From positions 1-12,367 of the forward strand of contig JAMPGN010000128.1 of assembly GCA_023663915.1 (NCBI GenBank): a DNA stretch of 12,367 bases, given 5' to 3'. This DNA is from Eubacterium sp. Lineage in GTDB: Bacteria > Bacillota_A > Clostridia > Lachnospirales > Lachnospiraceae. Both the position numbers and the translations under genes were made by a program. Positions 1-7,789 of this stretch are shown here, piece after piece (within the stretch, counting starts at the first letter, position 1; each line of letters opens with the position of its first letter). The notes below the pieces were generated by a model. It had not been told where the DNA came from, ran no database searches, and saw nothing but the letters and a program-made list of their open reading frames with translations.

Positions 1-1
1 T

Positions 2-85
2 GATACAATAGAAATTTATATGAATGAAAAGTGGTTTGTTTTTGAATACAGGGAAGAAAAAGAACATCAATCAGTTGAGCCATAA
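2..85 (+). CDS. C-terminal end of an unidentified protein (cut by window edge)
   Basis: An open frame runs from the left edge to a TAA at 83-85, giving 27 residues that include IEIYMNEKWFVFEY and end in HQSVEP. No start is visible before the edge, although an in-frame ATG lies at 20. I do not recognise the family. An IEIY-type strand near a C-terminus occurs in some serine recombinases, but that is only a weak resemblance. A separate antitoxin gene follows 124 bases later, so this is probably the end of an upstream transcription unit. The fragment is short enough that the open frame could be chance. Confidence 0.35.
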   Translation, partial: DTIEIYMNEKWFVFEYREEKEHQSVEP

Positions 86-132
86 TCACGGAGGAGACCG
101 GCTTTTATTCGCAAGTTTTTCTTGCATAGGAT

Positions 133-171
133 ATTAGAAATGGATACACTATAAGTAGGAAAATTAGAAAT
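133..171 (+). promoter_or_regulatory. Possible operator: 9-bp direct repeat upstream of antitoxin gene
   Basis: ATTAGAAAT occurs at 133-141 and again at 163-171, exactly 30 bases apart or about three helical turns. The pair flanks TATAAG at 150-155, which could serve as a -10 element. No good -35 is seen at the right distance. AbrB/MazE-type antitoxins usually bind their own promoters, so a repeated site here could be the autoregulatory operator. In such AT-rich DNA the repeat could also be chance. Confidence 0.25.
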
Positions 172-209
172 TCTTACTTTTTAAATCTAAGGTTAAGGAG
201 ATTAGGTGT

Positions 210-470
210 ATGTTAGCTGAATTGCGTCAAAAATCGCAGATTACAATACCAAAGGAGATTATTCTCAAACTGGGTCTTTCCGAAGGTGATAAATTAGATG
301 TTTTCGAGAGGGATGGTACGATTTGTATGCTTCCGGTTGCTGTTTACCCGAAAAAATATCTTGATGAACTCCGCAGCGAGATTAATGAGGCAAAGGCAAA
401 AATTGCTTCGGGTGAGCAGCCAGTTTTTGATAGTGTAGATGCACTGTTTGCAAAGCTGGAGGGAGATTGA
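210..470 (+). CDS. AbrB/MazE/SpoVT-type antitoxin of a type II toxin-antitoxin pair
   Basis: An 86-residue protein. Residues about 3-46 form a swapped-hairpin AbrB/SpoVT DNA-binding domain, seen in the QKSQITIPKEI strand, the LGLSEGDKLDV turn and the following hydrophobic strand. Residues about 50-86 are a charged helical tail ending in ALFAKLEGD, of the kind that wraps and neutralises a RelE/YafQ-like toxin. The start is well supported: AAGGAG at 195-200 lies 9 bases before the ATG. The stop codon overlaps the next gene's ATG in TGATG (468-472), the usual translational coupling of antitoxin to toxin. In such systems the antitoxin blocks the toxin and represses the operon. Here the toxin frame is broken, so this is probably an orphan antitoxin acting as a repressor or on a toxin encoded elsewhere. 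Family assignment is confident; present function is inferred. Confidence 0.85.
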   Translation: MLAELRQKSQITIPKEIILKLGLSEGDKLDVFERDGTICMLPVAVYPKKYLDELRSEINEAKAKIASGEQPVFDSVDALFAKLEGD

Positions 471-568
471 TGGCATATCAGATCACTTATACCAAACGGT
501 TTGAGAAACATTTTAAAAATCTAAGTATGCAGGAGAAAAACAATTACAGAATACATTTCATATCATAA
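470..568 (+). pseudogene. Truncated RelE/YafQ-like toxin gene
   Basis: The ATG at 470 overlaps the antitoxin stop and opens a frame of only 32 codons, ending at TAA 566-568. Its start, MAYQITYTKRFEKHFKNL, matches in style the N-terminus of RelE/ParE/YafQ mRNA-interferase toxins, which are normally about 85-100 residues. After residue 24 the family pattern is lost. Adding one A to the A5 run at 536-540 would extend the frame as QEKKQLQN, which fits the family's first helix better, so a one-base deletion is plausible. Even with that repair I see no toxin-like sequence downstream before the convergent gene ends at 617, so the C-terminal two thirds, which carry the family's catalytic residues, are missing. 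The product should be inactive. It could instead be a short functional peptide, but I consider that unlikely. Confidence 0.65.
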
Positions 569-616
569 CAATGCTGTCTGCCAGGCAGATTACCTTGGAA
601 GAAATTGCGGCGGCTT

Positions 617-1831
617 CTACACACATCCTATCGGAACCAGTTTGTTTTTGACATCTAGCGGTATGACCATAGGAGTCATACAAATAACAGCCCCCTCGCC
701 AGTCTGTTCCGGCAGACGGTTAAGTACGCTGAAATTTTTCAGAGCGCTTTGACCGGGGTCGGCGCTTTTCTTGATCTCAATCGGATACAATATTCCGTTA
801 TCCAGAATCATTAGGTCTATTTCCATACCATTATTGTCCCGATAATAGCAAAGCCGGCTTCTGACATCGATTCCGTGATTTACATATCCTTTTATGATCT
901 CTGATATCACATAATTTTCAAACATTGCGCCCGCCATGGCGGATAATTCCAATGCTCTCGGATTATTCCACAAGGAAAGATAACATGCAAGTCCGGAATC
1001 CATGAAATACAATTTCGGGCGTTTGACAATTCTCTTAATCGTGTTCCCGGAATATGGCGGCAGTAGATAGACGAGTCCGGAAGATACTAAGAGCGACAAC
1101 CAATGATCTGCCGTTTTGCGGTCGATCTCAATATCTTTTGCCATATCTGCCAGATTCACTTCTTGACTGACCCTTGCTGCGGCGCAGGATATAAATTTCA
1201 GAAATTTTGTTTCATCTTTTATCATGACCAGATCACGGATATCCCGTTCCAGATAGGTCTGCATATATGCACCAAAATAATCTTCTGTCGATAGTTCTGG
1301 GTCTATTATCATACGAGGCATTCCGCCACGGTATATTTTTTGGAAAATACCGGTGATGGTATCGCATGATTCTGCCATTTTAACTTTGTTAGGGAGGAAT
1401 GGTTCGGATTTTTTACCGTCAATTTCTGCTCTTGATAAAGAGAACATGGACAGGATGCCTACCCTGCCAGCCAGCGATTCACTCACGTTTTTCATCATAT
1501 GAAACATCTGTGAGCTGGTCAGATAGTACATTCCGTTCTTGTTTGCCTGATCTGCCCGTATTTTGATATAAGGAAGTAATTCCACTGCATACTGTATTTC
1601 GTCGATGATAAGGGGCGGCTGATATTGCTGCAAAAAAAGTTCTGGGTCTTCCCTGGCAAGGCTTCTTATTCTGGGATAATCGAGAGTGACGTATTGAATT
1701 TGTTCATTGTCTGTTTTGATTTGGTTTAAAAGCGTCGTTTTTCCTACTTGACGTGCACCGCACACCATAACGACGGAGAAATGCTTTGATAAGTATTTTA
1801 ATTTTGCTTCCATAATGCGATAGATATACAT
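617..1831 (-). CDS. AAA+ ATPase with DUF4143 / PD-(D/E)XK-like C-terminal domain
   Basis: A 404-residue protein. Walker A is GARQVGKT at residues 25-32 and Walker B is LIIDEIQ at 74-80. A sensor-like LTSSQ follows near 104-108, then SLAGRVG, typical of the ORC-like/DUF4143 ATPases. Residues about 195-290 form the winged-helix-like middle region. The C-terminus carries D339, E352 and K354 (EIDL ... PIEIKK), a PD-(D/E)XK-type nuclease-fold signature. These proteins are common in bacteria and archaea; their cellular role is not established, though DNA-related or defence roles have been suspected. The start at 1831 follows AAGGAGGG a few bases upstream; a downstream ATG gives MEAKLK as an alternative. 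The gene is monocistronic, has its own promoter, and converges on the broken toxin gene. It looks full length and intact. Its AT-rich, accessory setting suggests transfer. Confidence 0.88.
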   Translation of the reverse strand: MYIYRIMEAKLKYLSKHFSVVMVCGARQVGKTTLLNQIKTDNEQIQYVTLDYPRIRSLAREDPELFLQQYQPPLIIDEIQYAVELLPYIKIRADQANKNGMYYLTSSQMFHMMKNVSESLAGRVGILSMFSLSRAEIDGKKSEPFLPNKVKMAESCDTITGIFQKIYRGGMPRMIIDPELSTEDYFGAYMQTYLERDIRDLVMIKDETKFLKFISCAAARVSQEVNLADMAKDIEIDRKTADHWLSLLVSSGLVYLLPPYSGNTIKRIVKRPKLYFMDSGLACYLSLWNNPRALELSAMAGAMFENYVISEIIKGYVNHGIDVRSRLCYYRDNNGMEIDLMILDNGILYPIEIKKSADPGQSALKNFSVLNRLPEQTGEGAVICMTPMVIPLDVKNKLVPIGCV

Positions 1832-1875
1832 AGGACCCTCCTTTATACAAAACGGGAATAGGAATCTTTTTTTGT

Positions 1876-1905
1876 ATTATATCCTATGTGGTTTGTATTT
1901 ATCAA
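1876..1905 (-). promoter_or_regulatory. Sigma-A-type promoter for the AAA+ ATPase gene
   Basis: On the minus strand, TTGATA (1905-1900) is separated by 18 bases from a perfect TATAAT (1881-1876). This sits about 45 bases upstream of the ATPase start codon and its strong ribosome-binding site. The spacing and the -10 fit a vegetative promoter; this is a sequence match only. Confidence 0.62.
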
Positions 1906-2005
1906 GCATTTCCTCAAAGTGAAGGATAAAATTATATTCTGAGTCATGAGAAAGGTATGGAACTCGATGCGGCAGATACTTTTAGTTTTTTATAGAGTAT
2001 AAGGC

Positions 2006-2033
2006 TAAAGTATTACAAAATCTGTGCCGATGG
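2006..2033 (+). promoter_or_regulatory. Sigma-28 (SigD/FliA) promoter for flagellin
   Basis: TAAAG at 2006-2010 and GCCGATGG at 2026-2033 match the flagellar sigma factor consensus TAAA - about 15 bases - GCCGATAA; here there are 16 bases between TAAA and GCCGAT. It lies 57 bases upstream of the flagellin ATG, as expected for a late (class III) flagellar gene. This implies the gene is switched on only after hook-basal body completion, through FlgM release of sigma-28 in organisms that use that checkpoint. Confidence 0.78.
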
Positions 2034-2090
2034 TATATAATAATAGAGTATTGTCGTAGTCGGAAGAATGTCAAATCGTGAGGTGCAAGG

Positions 2091-4196
2091 ATGCCATCAA
2101 TGAAAACGAATATGCTTGCATGGAATGCAAGCCGGCAATTTAATATCACATCGAAGAAAAAAGCCAAAAATGCAGAGAAACTTTCTTCGGGTTATAAGAT
2201 TAATAGAGCTGCGGATGATGCGGCGGGGCTGGCGATCTCTGAGAAAATGCGCAGACAGGTCAGAGGCTTGCATCAGGGTGCGGAAAATATTCAGGACGGA
2301 ATTGGCTATGTACAGACGGCGGATGGTGCATTGAACGAGGCGCAGGTGATTCTACAGCGTATGAATGAGCTGGCGGTGAAGTCTGCGAATGGTACGAACA
2401 CCGAGGATGACAGGTCATATATCGATCAGGAGGTTCAGGCGCTCAAGGAGGAGCTGGATCGTATTTTTGATACGACAACGTTCAATGAGATTAAGATATG
2501 GGAGCCGTCGACGAAGAAAGTGATTGGCTATGAGAAAAAGCAGGCAGTGCAATTTTCCGGCGCCAGCAGCAGGTCGATCGATGCGACCAACGCTAACTGT
2601 GGTCCGATTGCTTGTGGCAGTTACAAGATAAATGCGGATAAGGATTCGGGTGTAAACGTAAGCTGGACGGGTTATGACGGCGGCACTTACCAGACAACGA
2701 ATATCAGCTGGGATGAACTGAAAGAAAAAAATTACCGGTTTGATATGAGCGATTATTTTGGTGAGAAAACGGTGGGTAATAAGTTATATGATGCTAACGG
2801 AAATGCGGTTTTTAAATACGAAGTAGCGTTTGATCCGCAGCCTACGGCAACCATAGAAGATATCGTTGAATGCATTAACGGACGAACTATGAGTGCTTAT
2901 GTGTATGCCCAGACGCTTGGCAGGTTTGAAGATACAAATGCAAACTCGGTGACGAAACCCGGTACGATCAGTGAAAATAGCTCGACTTCCGATAGCAGTT
3001 ATATTGATTTGAATTATGCTGCGGTCTATGCGTCCAACCACAATACCGGAAATGATATGACAGCAGACAAAAAGGAAAATGTCCATAATTTTGACGGGGC
3101 GGACGATGCTTATCTGGTTCCCACGAATTCTTCCGGCGCATATGTGCAGACAGCGGCGGGCGGCAGTAACCTGACGCATATTCCAAGCGATTATAATGAT
3201 CTTGCTAAGGCTCGGGATAGTACGGAGACTTGGGAATTTACTTTCTATATGAATGGGATTGGCGAAGTGAAGGCAACTTCAGATCGTGTAACTTATTATG
3301 CTCCTTCGGATACAGCAGATGATGATTTTGAGAAATGGTGGCATTGGGAGGGTGGATATGTAAATAATAAGTATGTGCCACAGTATAGGAAAAGAGCCAC
3401 CGTAAAGACATCCAGTGAAAAGGGGGCAGGGACACTGGGTTCTGTTATGCAGGCATTGACAGGGGATAAGGACAGCACAACGCCGGGGCTTCTGCCTCCC
3501 AGCAAGGGCGGCGGTGCAGACGGAGGAGGATATATTCAACTGCATTTCAGTTTGACAGCCAAAGATGACTATACTTATGGAAATGGTCAGACTTCCAAGA
3601 GTGTAGGCAGTTTTAAGATTAAGTTCAGGGTGAATCCGGGTGATACGGAGCAAAAGGTTTTGGACGGAATTAACGAGACGTTAAATTCGAGTACGATACT
3701 TGATTTTTATACATCCAGCGGGAGTTCTACCTTTGCCCATCAGACTATTTATAGGGCAAGCGCTAAGCAACATCAGATTGATGCCCCGATCTACGGAGGT
3801 ACTTGCGGGTTCTTTGTTCAGGCAGGGGCGGAAGCGGGACAGCATATTGAAGTAATATATGATTCGCTCAGTGTTCTGGCATTGGAATTAGACGAGACCA
3901 ATGTATTGACGGTAGAAGATTCCGGCAAAGCGATCGATGAAATTAAGGATGCTTTGCGGGTGATAAGCAGTCAGCGTTCTACATTTGGCGCATACCAGAA
4001 TCGTTTGGAACATGCATACAACCTTAATATGAATACGGTGGAAAATACACAGTATGCAGAGTCCGTGATCCGTGATGCAGATATAGCGGAAGAGATGGTA
4101 GAGTATTCCATCAATAATATTCTCAGCCAGGCGGGTGTCAGTATGCTGGCACAGGCAAACCAGCAGCCGAATAATATGCTCCAGTTACTGCAATGA
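2091..4196 (+). CDS. Flagellin, large variant with long central insert
   Basis: A 701-residue flagellin, the filament subunit exported through the flagellar type III apparatus. Residues 1-145 are the D0/D1 N-terminal half (AEKLSSGYKINRAADDAAGL; LQRMNELAVKSANG from L88). Residues about 593-701 are the D1/D0 C-terminal half (FGAYQNRLEHA; AEEMVEYS; SMLAQANQ). The central part, about 150-590, is a variable outer domain that I cannot match. It contains cysteines C170, C175, C261 and C572 and a WWHW cluster, all unusual because flagellins generally lack Cys and Trp. Common flagellins are about 270-500 residues, so this one is long. The ATG at 2091 is 5 bases after GAGGTG; an in-frame ATG at 2100 is less well placed. 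It is a single gene with its own sigma-28 promoter and terminator, and no other motility genes lie in the window. Identity is certain; filament role versus minor or alternative flagellin is open. Confidence 0.96.
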   Translation: MPSMKTNMLAWNASRQFNITSKKKAKNAEKLSSGYKINRAADDAAGLAISEKMRRQVRGLHQGAENIQDGIGYVQTADGALNEAQVILQRMNELAVKSANGTNTEDDRSYIDQEVQALKEELDRIFDTTTFNEIKIWEPSTKKVIGYEKKQAVQFSGASSRSIDATNANCGPIACGSYKINADKDSGVNVSWTGYDGGTYQTTNISWDELKEKNYRFDMSDYFGEKTVGNKLYDANGNAVFKYEVAFDPQPTATIEDIVECINGRTMSAYVYAQTLGRFEDTNANSVTKPGTISENSSTSDSSYIDLNYAAVYASNHNTGNDMTADKKENVHNFDGADDAYLVPTNSSGAYVQTAAGGSNLTHIPSDYNDLAKARDSTETWEFTFYMNGIGEVKATSDRVTYYAPSDTADDDFEKWWHWEGGYVNNKYVPQYRKRATVKTSSEKGAGTLGSVMQALTGDKDSTTPGLLPPSKGGGADGGGYIQLHFSLTAKDDYTYGNGQTSKSVGSFKIKFRVNPGDTEQKVLDGINETLNSSTILDFYTSSGSSTFAHQTIYRASAKQHQIDAPIYGGTCGFFVQAGAEAGQHIEVIYDSLSVLALELDETNVLTVEDSGKAIDEIKDALRVISSQRSTFGAYQNRLEHAYNLNMNTVENTQYAESVIRDADIAEEMVEYSINNILSQAGVSMLAQANQQPNNMLQLLQ

Positions 4197-4200
4197 TTGG

Positions 4201-4247
4201 AAACAGTGAACTATGATGCCGAAATTGTGGTTCACTGTTATTTTTCT
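4201..4247 (+). terminator. Intrinsic terminator of the flagellin gene
   Basis: AACAGTGAAC (4202-4211) pairs perfectly with GTTCACTGTT (4230-4239). The stem extends inward through A-T and G-U pairs to a 6-base loop at 4218-4223, about 16 pairs in all. A T-run follows at 4241-4245. It begins 5 bases after the flagellin stop and isolates that gene from dnaE. Confidence 0.88.
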
Positions 4248-4273
4248 GCTTACATCATATCTGCAAACTTTTC

Positions 4274-4302
4274 TTTTCGCTCAGCTTTCTTTGTGCTAAA
4301 AT
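4274..4302 (+). promoter_or_regulatory. Candidate extended -10 promoter for dnaE
   Basis: TGCTAAAAT (4294-4302) is an extended -10 element, 31 bases before the dnaE ATG. The -35 position at 17-base spacing is TTTTCG, a poor match, so the promoter would rely on the TGn extension. The strong terminator just upstream means dnaE needs its own promoter here, which supports the call. Confidence 0.4.
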
Positions 4303-4333
4303 GAAAACAGCAATATAAAGAGAGGTTCCCCAC

Positions 4334-7300
4334 ATGGCATTCACACATTTGCACGTCCACACAGAATACAGCCTTTTAGACGGCTCCAACAAAATTAAAG
4401 AATATGTCAAGCGCGTCAAAGAACTAGGCATGAACAGCGCCGCCATCACAGACCATGGCGTGATGTATGGCGTGATTGACTTCTATAAGGAGGCGACGGC
4501 AGCAGGCATCAATCCGATCATCGGCTGCGAGGTCTATGTTGCGCCGCGATCCCGTTTTGACCGGGAACTGACGGGCGGCGACGACAGGTATTACCATCTC
4601 GTGCTTTTGGCGGAGAACAATACGGGGTATGCCAATCTGGTGAAGATCGTCAGCAGGGGATTCACGGAAGGGTATTACTATCGTCCGCGTGTGGACATGG
4701 AAGTCTTGCAGGAGTTTCATGAGGGCATTATTGCGCTCTCCGCATGTCTGGCGGGCGAGGTGCAGCGTTATATCCAGAAAGGGCTTGTGGACGAGGCGAA
4801 AAAGGTTGCCAGAAAGTACGAGGATTGCTTTGGCAAGGGCAACTTTTTCCTAGAATTACAGGATCATGGCATTCCAGCACAACAGATGGTCAATTCGGCG
4901 CTGCTTGCCATGAGTAAAGAACTGGACATTCCGCTCGTAGCGACCAATGACGTGCATTACACTTACGCCGAAGACGCGCAGCCTCATGACATCCTGCTCT
5001 GTTTACAGACCGGCAAAAAGCTTGCGGATGAAGACCGTATGCGTTATGAGGGTGGGCAGTACTATGTGAAGAGCGAGGAGGAAATGAAAGGACTTTTCCC
5101 CTATGCGTGGGAGGCGGTGGAGAATACCCAGAGGATCGCGGACAGATGCCATGTGGAGATCGAGTTCGGCAAATACAAAGTGCCTCATTATGAAGTGCCG
5201 GAAGGATATGACTCGTGGACCTATCTCAACAAGCTGTGTCAGGATGGCATGGCACAGAGGTATCCGGATGACGACGGGACTTTACAGAAACGTCTGGAAT
5301 ATGAGCTTGGCATCATTAAAGACATGGGATTCGTGGATTATTTTCTGATCGTGTGGGACTACATCAACTATTGCAGGGAAAATGGCATTGCGGTCGGTCC
5401 GGGGCGTGGTTCGGCGGCGGGAAGCATCGTGTCGTACTGTCTGAAGATCACCAATATTGATCCCATTAAATATAGTCTGCTGTTTGAGCGTTTCTTGAAT
5501 CCGGAGCGTGTGTCGATGCCGGATATCGACGTGGATTTCTGTTTTGAGAGAAGGCAGGAAGTAATCGACCATGTCAACCGCAAATATGGCAAGGACAGGG
5601 TTGTGCAGATCGTGACATTCGGTACGATGGCGGCAAAAGGTGTGATCCGTGACGTGGGGCGCGTGATGGATCTGCCATACTCTTTCGTGGATTCCATTGC
5701 CAAAATGATCCCCAACGAGCAGAACCAGGGCGTACCGATCAAGAAGGCGCTGGAGATGAATCCGGAACTTCGGAAATTATACAATGAGGACGAGCAGGTG
5801 CACACGCTGATTGAGATGAGCAAACGGCTTGAGGGACTTCCGCGGCATACGTCGATGCACGCGGCAGGCGTGGTCATCTGTCCGGATGCGGCGGACAAAT
5901 TCGTGCCTCTATCCCGTGGGTCGGACGGTTCCATCACCACGCAGTTTACGATGACAACCATCGAGGAGCTGGGGCTGCTCAAGATGGATTTTCTCGGACT
6001 GCGCACACTGACGGTCATCCAGAACGCGGTGGAGATGGCAGGAAAAAGTACGGGGAATTATATCGATATCGACAAGATTGATTATAACGATCCGGCAGTG
6101 CTTGCCTCGATCGGGACGGGTAAGACGGACGGCGTGTTCCAGCTTGAGAGCGGCGGCATGAAGGGATTCATGAAAGAGTTGAAACCGCAGAGTCTGGAGG
6201 ATATCATTGCAGGTATCTCGCTGTACCGTCCGGGACCGATGGATTTTATTCCGAAATACATCCGAGGCAAAAATAATCCCGAATCTGTCACCTATGACTG
6301 TCCGCAGTTGGAGCCGATTCTGGCGCCCACATACGGCTGTATCGTCTATCAGGAGCAGGTGATGCAGATCGTGCAGGATCTTGGCGGCTATACGATGGGG
6401 CGAAGTGATCTGGTGCGCCGTGCCATGAGTAAAAAGAAACAGTATGTGATGGAGCAGGAGCGCAAGAACTTTACCTACGGCAATCCGGAGGAAGGCGTTC
6501 CTGGCTGTGTGGCGAACGGTATCAGTGCGGAGACGGCAAATCATATATACGATACGATGATGGATTTTGCCAAATATGCTTTTAATAAATCCCATGCGGC
6601 ATGTTATGCGGTGGTAGCATACCAGACGGCGTATCTCAAATATTATCATCCGGTAGAGTTTATGGCGGCGCTTCTCACATCGGTCATTGATAGTCCGAAT
6701 AAAGTGTCTGAATATATCATGACCTGCCGCAATATGGGGATCGAGATTCTACCGCCGGACATCAATGAGGGTGAGATCGGCTTTTCCGTGTCGGGCAATC
6801 AGATCCGTTATGCGCTGACGGCGATCAAGAGCGTCGGGCGGCCGGTGATCGATGCCGTTGTCACGGAGCGCAGGGCACGGGGACCCTACACGAACCTCAA
6901 GGATTTTATCACCCGCATGGCGGATAAGGAAGTGAACAAACGGGCGATCGAGCATTTTATCAAGGCGGGGGCAATGGACAGTCTTGGTGGCACGCGCAAA
7001 CAGTTTATGAGCGTGTACATTCAGATCATGGAGACGATCCAGCATGATAAAAAGAACAATATGGCGGGGCAGCTCTCCCTTTTTGATATTGTGTCCGAAG
7101 AGCAGAAAGAGGATTTTGAAGTGAAACTACCCAATGTGGGTGAATATTCCAAGGAAATGAAGCTTGCTTTTGAAAAAGAAGTGCTCGGCATATATATCAG
7201 CGGACATCCTCTTGAGGAATATCAAGAGACGTGGCGCAAGAATATCACCAACACGACAGCGGATTTTATGCTGGATGAGGAGACCGGAGAGACAGTGGTT

Positions 7301-7789
7301 GCGGACGGCAGAACCGTCACCATAGGCGGCATGGTTGCGGAGAAAAAGATTAAGTATACGAAGAATGAGAAAGTGATGGCATTTCTGCAGGTGGAAGACC
7401 TGGTGGGGAGCGTGGAAGTGATCGTTTTTCCGGGGCAGTATGAGAGATTTGGCAGCCGCATTACCGAGGACAGTAAGGTGTTCATCAAAGGGCGGGTTTC
7501 CTTGGAAGAGGAAAAAGATGGCAAGCTGATCTGCGAACAGATCACGCCTTTTGAGGAGATCGCAAGAAAGCTATGGATCAAGTTTCCCTCAAAGGAAAAC
7601 TATGAGAATCGCAAAGAAGAATTGTTCGACGCTTTAAGACAATCCGAGGGAAAAGACAGTGTGGTGATCTATGTGGAGAACCCGAAATCGATGAATCCGC
7701 TGCCGCGCAACTGGAATGTGGATGCAGGCGAGGAGCTGACCGGGCGGCTGATTGGGTTGTATGGGAAGGAGAATGTGAAGGTAGTCTGA
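4334..7789 (+). CDS. dnaE: DNA polymerase III alpha subunit, DnaE type
   Basis: 1151 residues, full length for the family. An N-terminal PHP domain starts with HLHVHTEYS (5-13). The C-family polymerase core has GPGRGSAAGS (355-364), PDIDVDF with metal-binding D399 and D401, and the third catalytic aspartate D552 in KMDFLGLRT. Helix-hairpin-helix repeats lie around 815-890, a beta-clamp-binding QLSLF at 913-917, and an OB-fold domain near 990-1075. In Bacillota, PolC is the main replicase, and DnaE extends RNA primers and takes part in lagging-strand synthesis and error-prone repair. No 3'-5' exonuclease domain of the PolC kind is present. AGAGG (4321-4325) precedes the ATG by 8 bases. The upstream neighbour is insulated by a terminator. 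dnaE followed by pfkA is an arrangement I recall from other Clostridia. No anomalies in the key residues. Confidence 0.97.
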   Translation: MAFTHLHVHTEYSLLDGSNKIKEYVKRVKELGMNSAAITDHGVMYGVIDFYKEATAAGINPIIGCEVYVAPRSRFDRELTGGDDRYYHLVLLAENNTGYANLVKIVSRGFTEGYYYRPRVDMEVLQEFHEGIIALSACLAGEVQRYIQKGLVDEAKKVARKYEDCFGKGNFFLELQDHGIPAQQMVNSALLAMSKELDIPLVATNDVHYTYAEDAQPHDILLCLQTGKKLADEDRMRYEGGQYYVKSEEEMKGLFPYAWEAVENTQRIADRCHVEIEFGKYKVPHYEVPEGYDSWTYLNKLCQDGMAQRYPDDDGTLQKRLEYELGIIKDMGFVDYFLIVWDYINYCRENGIAVGPGRGSAAGSIVSYCLKITNIDPIKYSLLFERFLNPERVSMPDIDVDFCFERRQEVIDHVNRKYGKDRVVQIVTFGTMAAKGVIRDVGRVMDLPYSFVDSIAKMIPNEQNQGVPIKKALEMNPELRKLYNEDEQVHTLIEMSKRLEGLPRHTSMHAAGVVICPDAADKFVPLSRGSDGSITTQFTMTTIEELGLLKMDFLGLRTLTVIQNAVEMAGKSTGNYIDIDKIDYNDPAVLASIGTGKTDGVFQLESGGMKGFMKELKPQSLEDIIAGISLYRPGPMDFIPKYIRGKNNPESVTYDCPQLEPILAPTYGCIVYQEQVMQIVQDLGGYTMGRSDLVRRAMSKKKQYVMEQERKNFTYGNPEEGVPGCVANGISAETANHIYDTMMDFAKYAFNKSHAACYAVVAYQTAYLKYYHPVEFMAALLTSVIDSPNKVSEYIMTCRNMGIEILPPDINEGEIGFSVSGNQIRYALTAIKSVGRPVIDAVVTERRARGPYTNLKDFITRMADKEVNKRAIEHFIKAGAMDSLGGTRKQFMSVYIQIMETIQHDKKNNMAGQLSLFDIVSEEQKEDFEVKLPNVGEYSKEMKLAFEKEVLGIYISGHPLEEYQETWRKNITNTTADFMLDEETGETVVADGRTVTIGGMVAEKKIKYTKNEKVMAFLQVEDLVGSVEVIVFPGQYERFGSRITEDSKVFIKGRVSLEEEKDGKLICEQITPFEEIARKLWIKFPSKENYENRKEELFDALRQSEGKDSVVIYVENPKSMNPLPRNWNVDAGEELTGRLIGLYGKENVKVV

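Noticed and set aside
577..589. TCTGCCAGGCAGA palindrome in the toxin-ATPase junction, considered as a bidirectional terminator or insertion scar
   Set aside because: The central spacing of one base gives a poor hairpin loop, no T-run lies on either side, and no flanking target duplication was found.
571..649. Possible small frame starting MLSARQITLEEIAAAS
   Set aside because: It has no ribosome-binding site, overlaps the end of the ATPase gene, and ends after 26 codons. The ITLEEI string alone is too weak to call another antitoxin remnant.
5909..6649. Long open frame (246 codons) antisense within dnaE
   Set aside because: It lies wholly inside the well-conserved dnaE, has a His/Arg-rich composition typical of the reverse strand of a biased gene, and has no recognisable domain.
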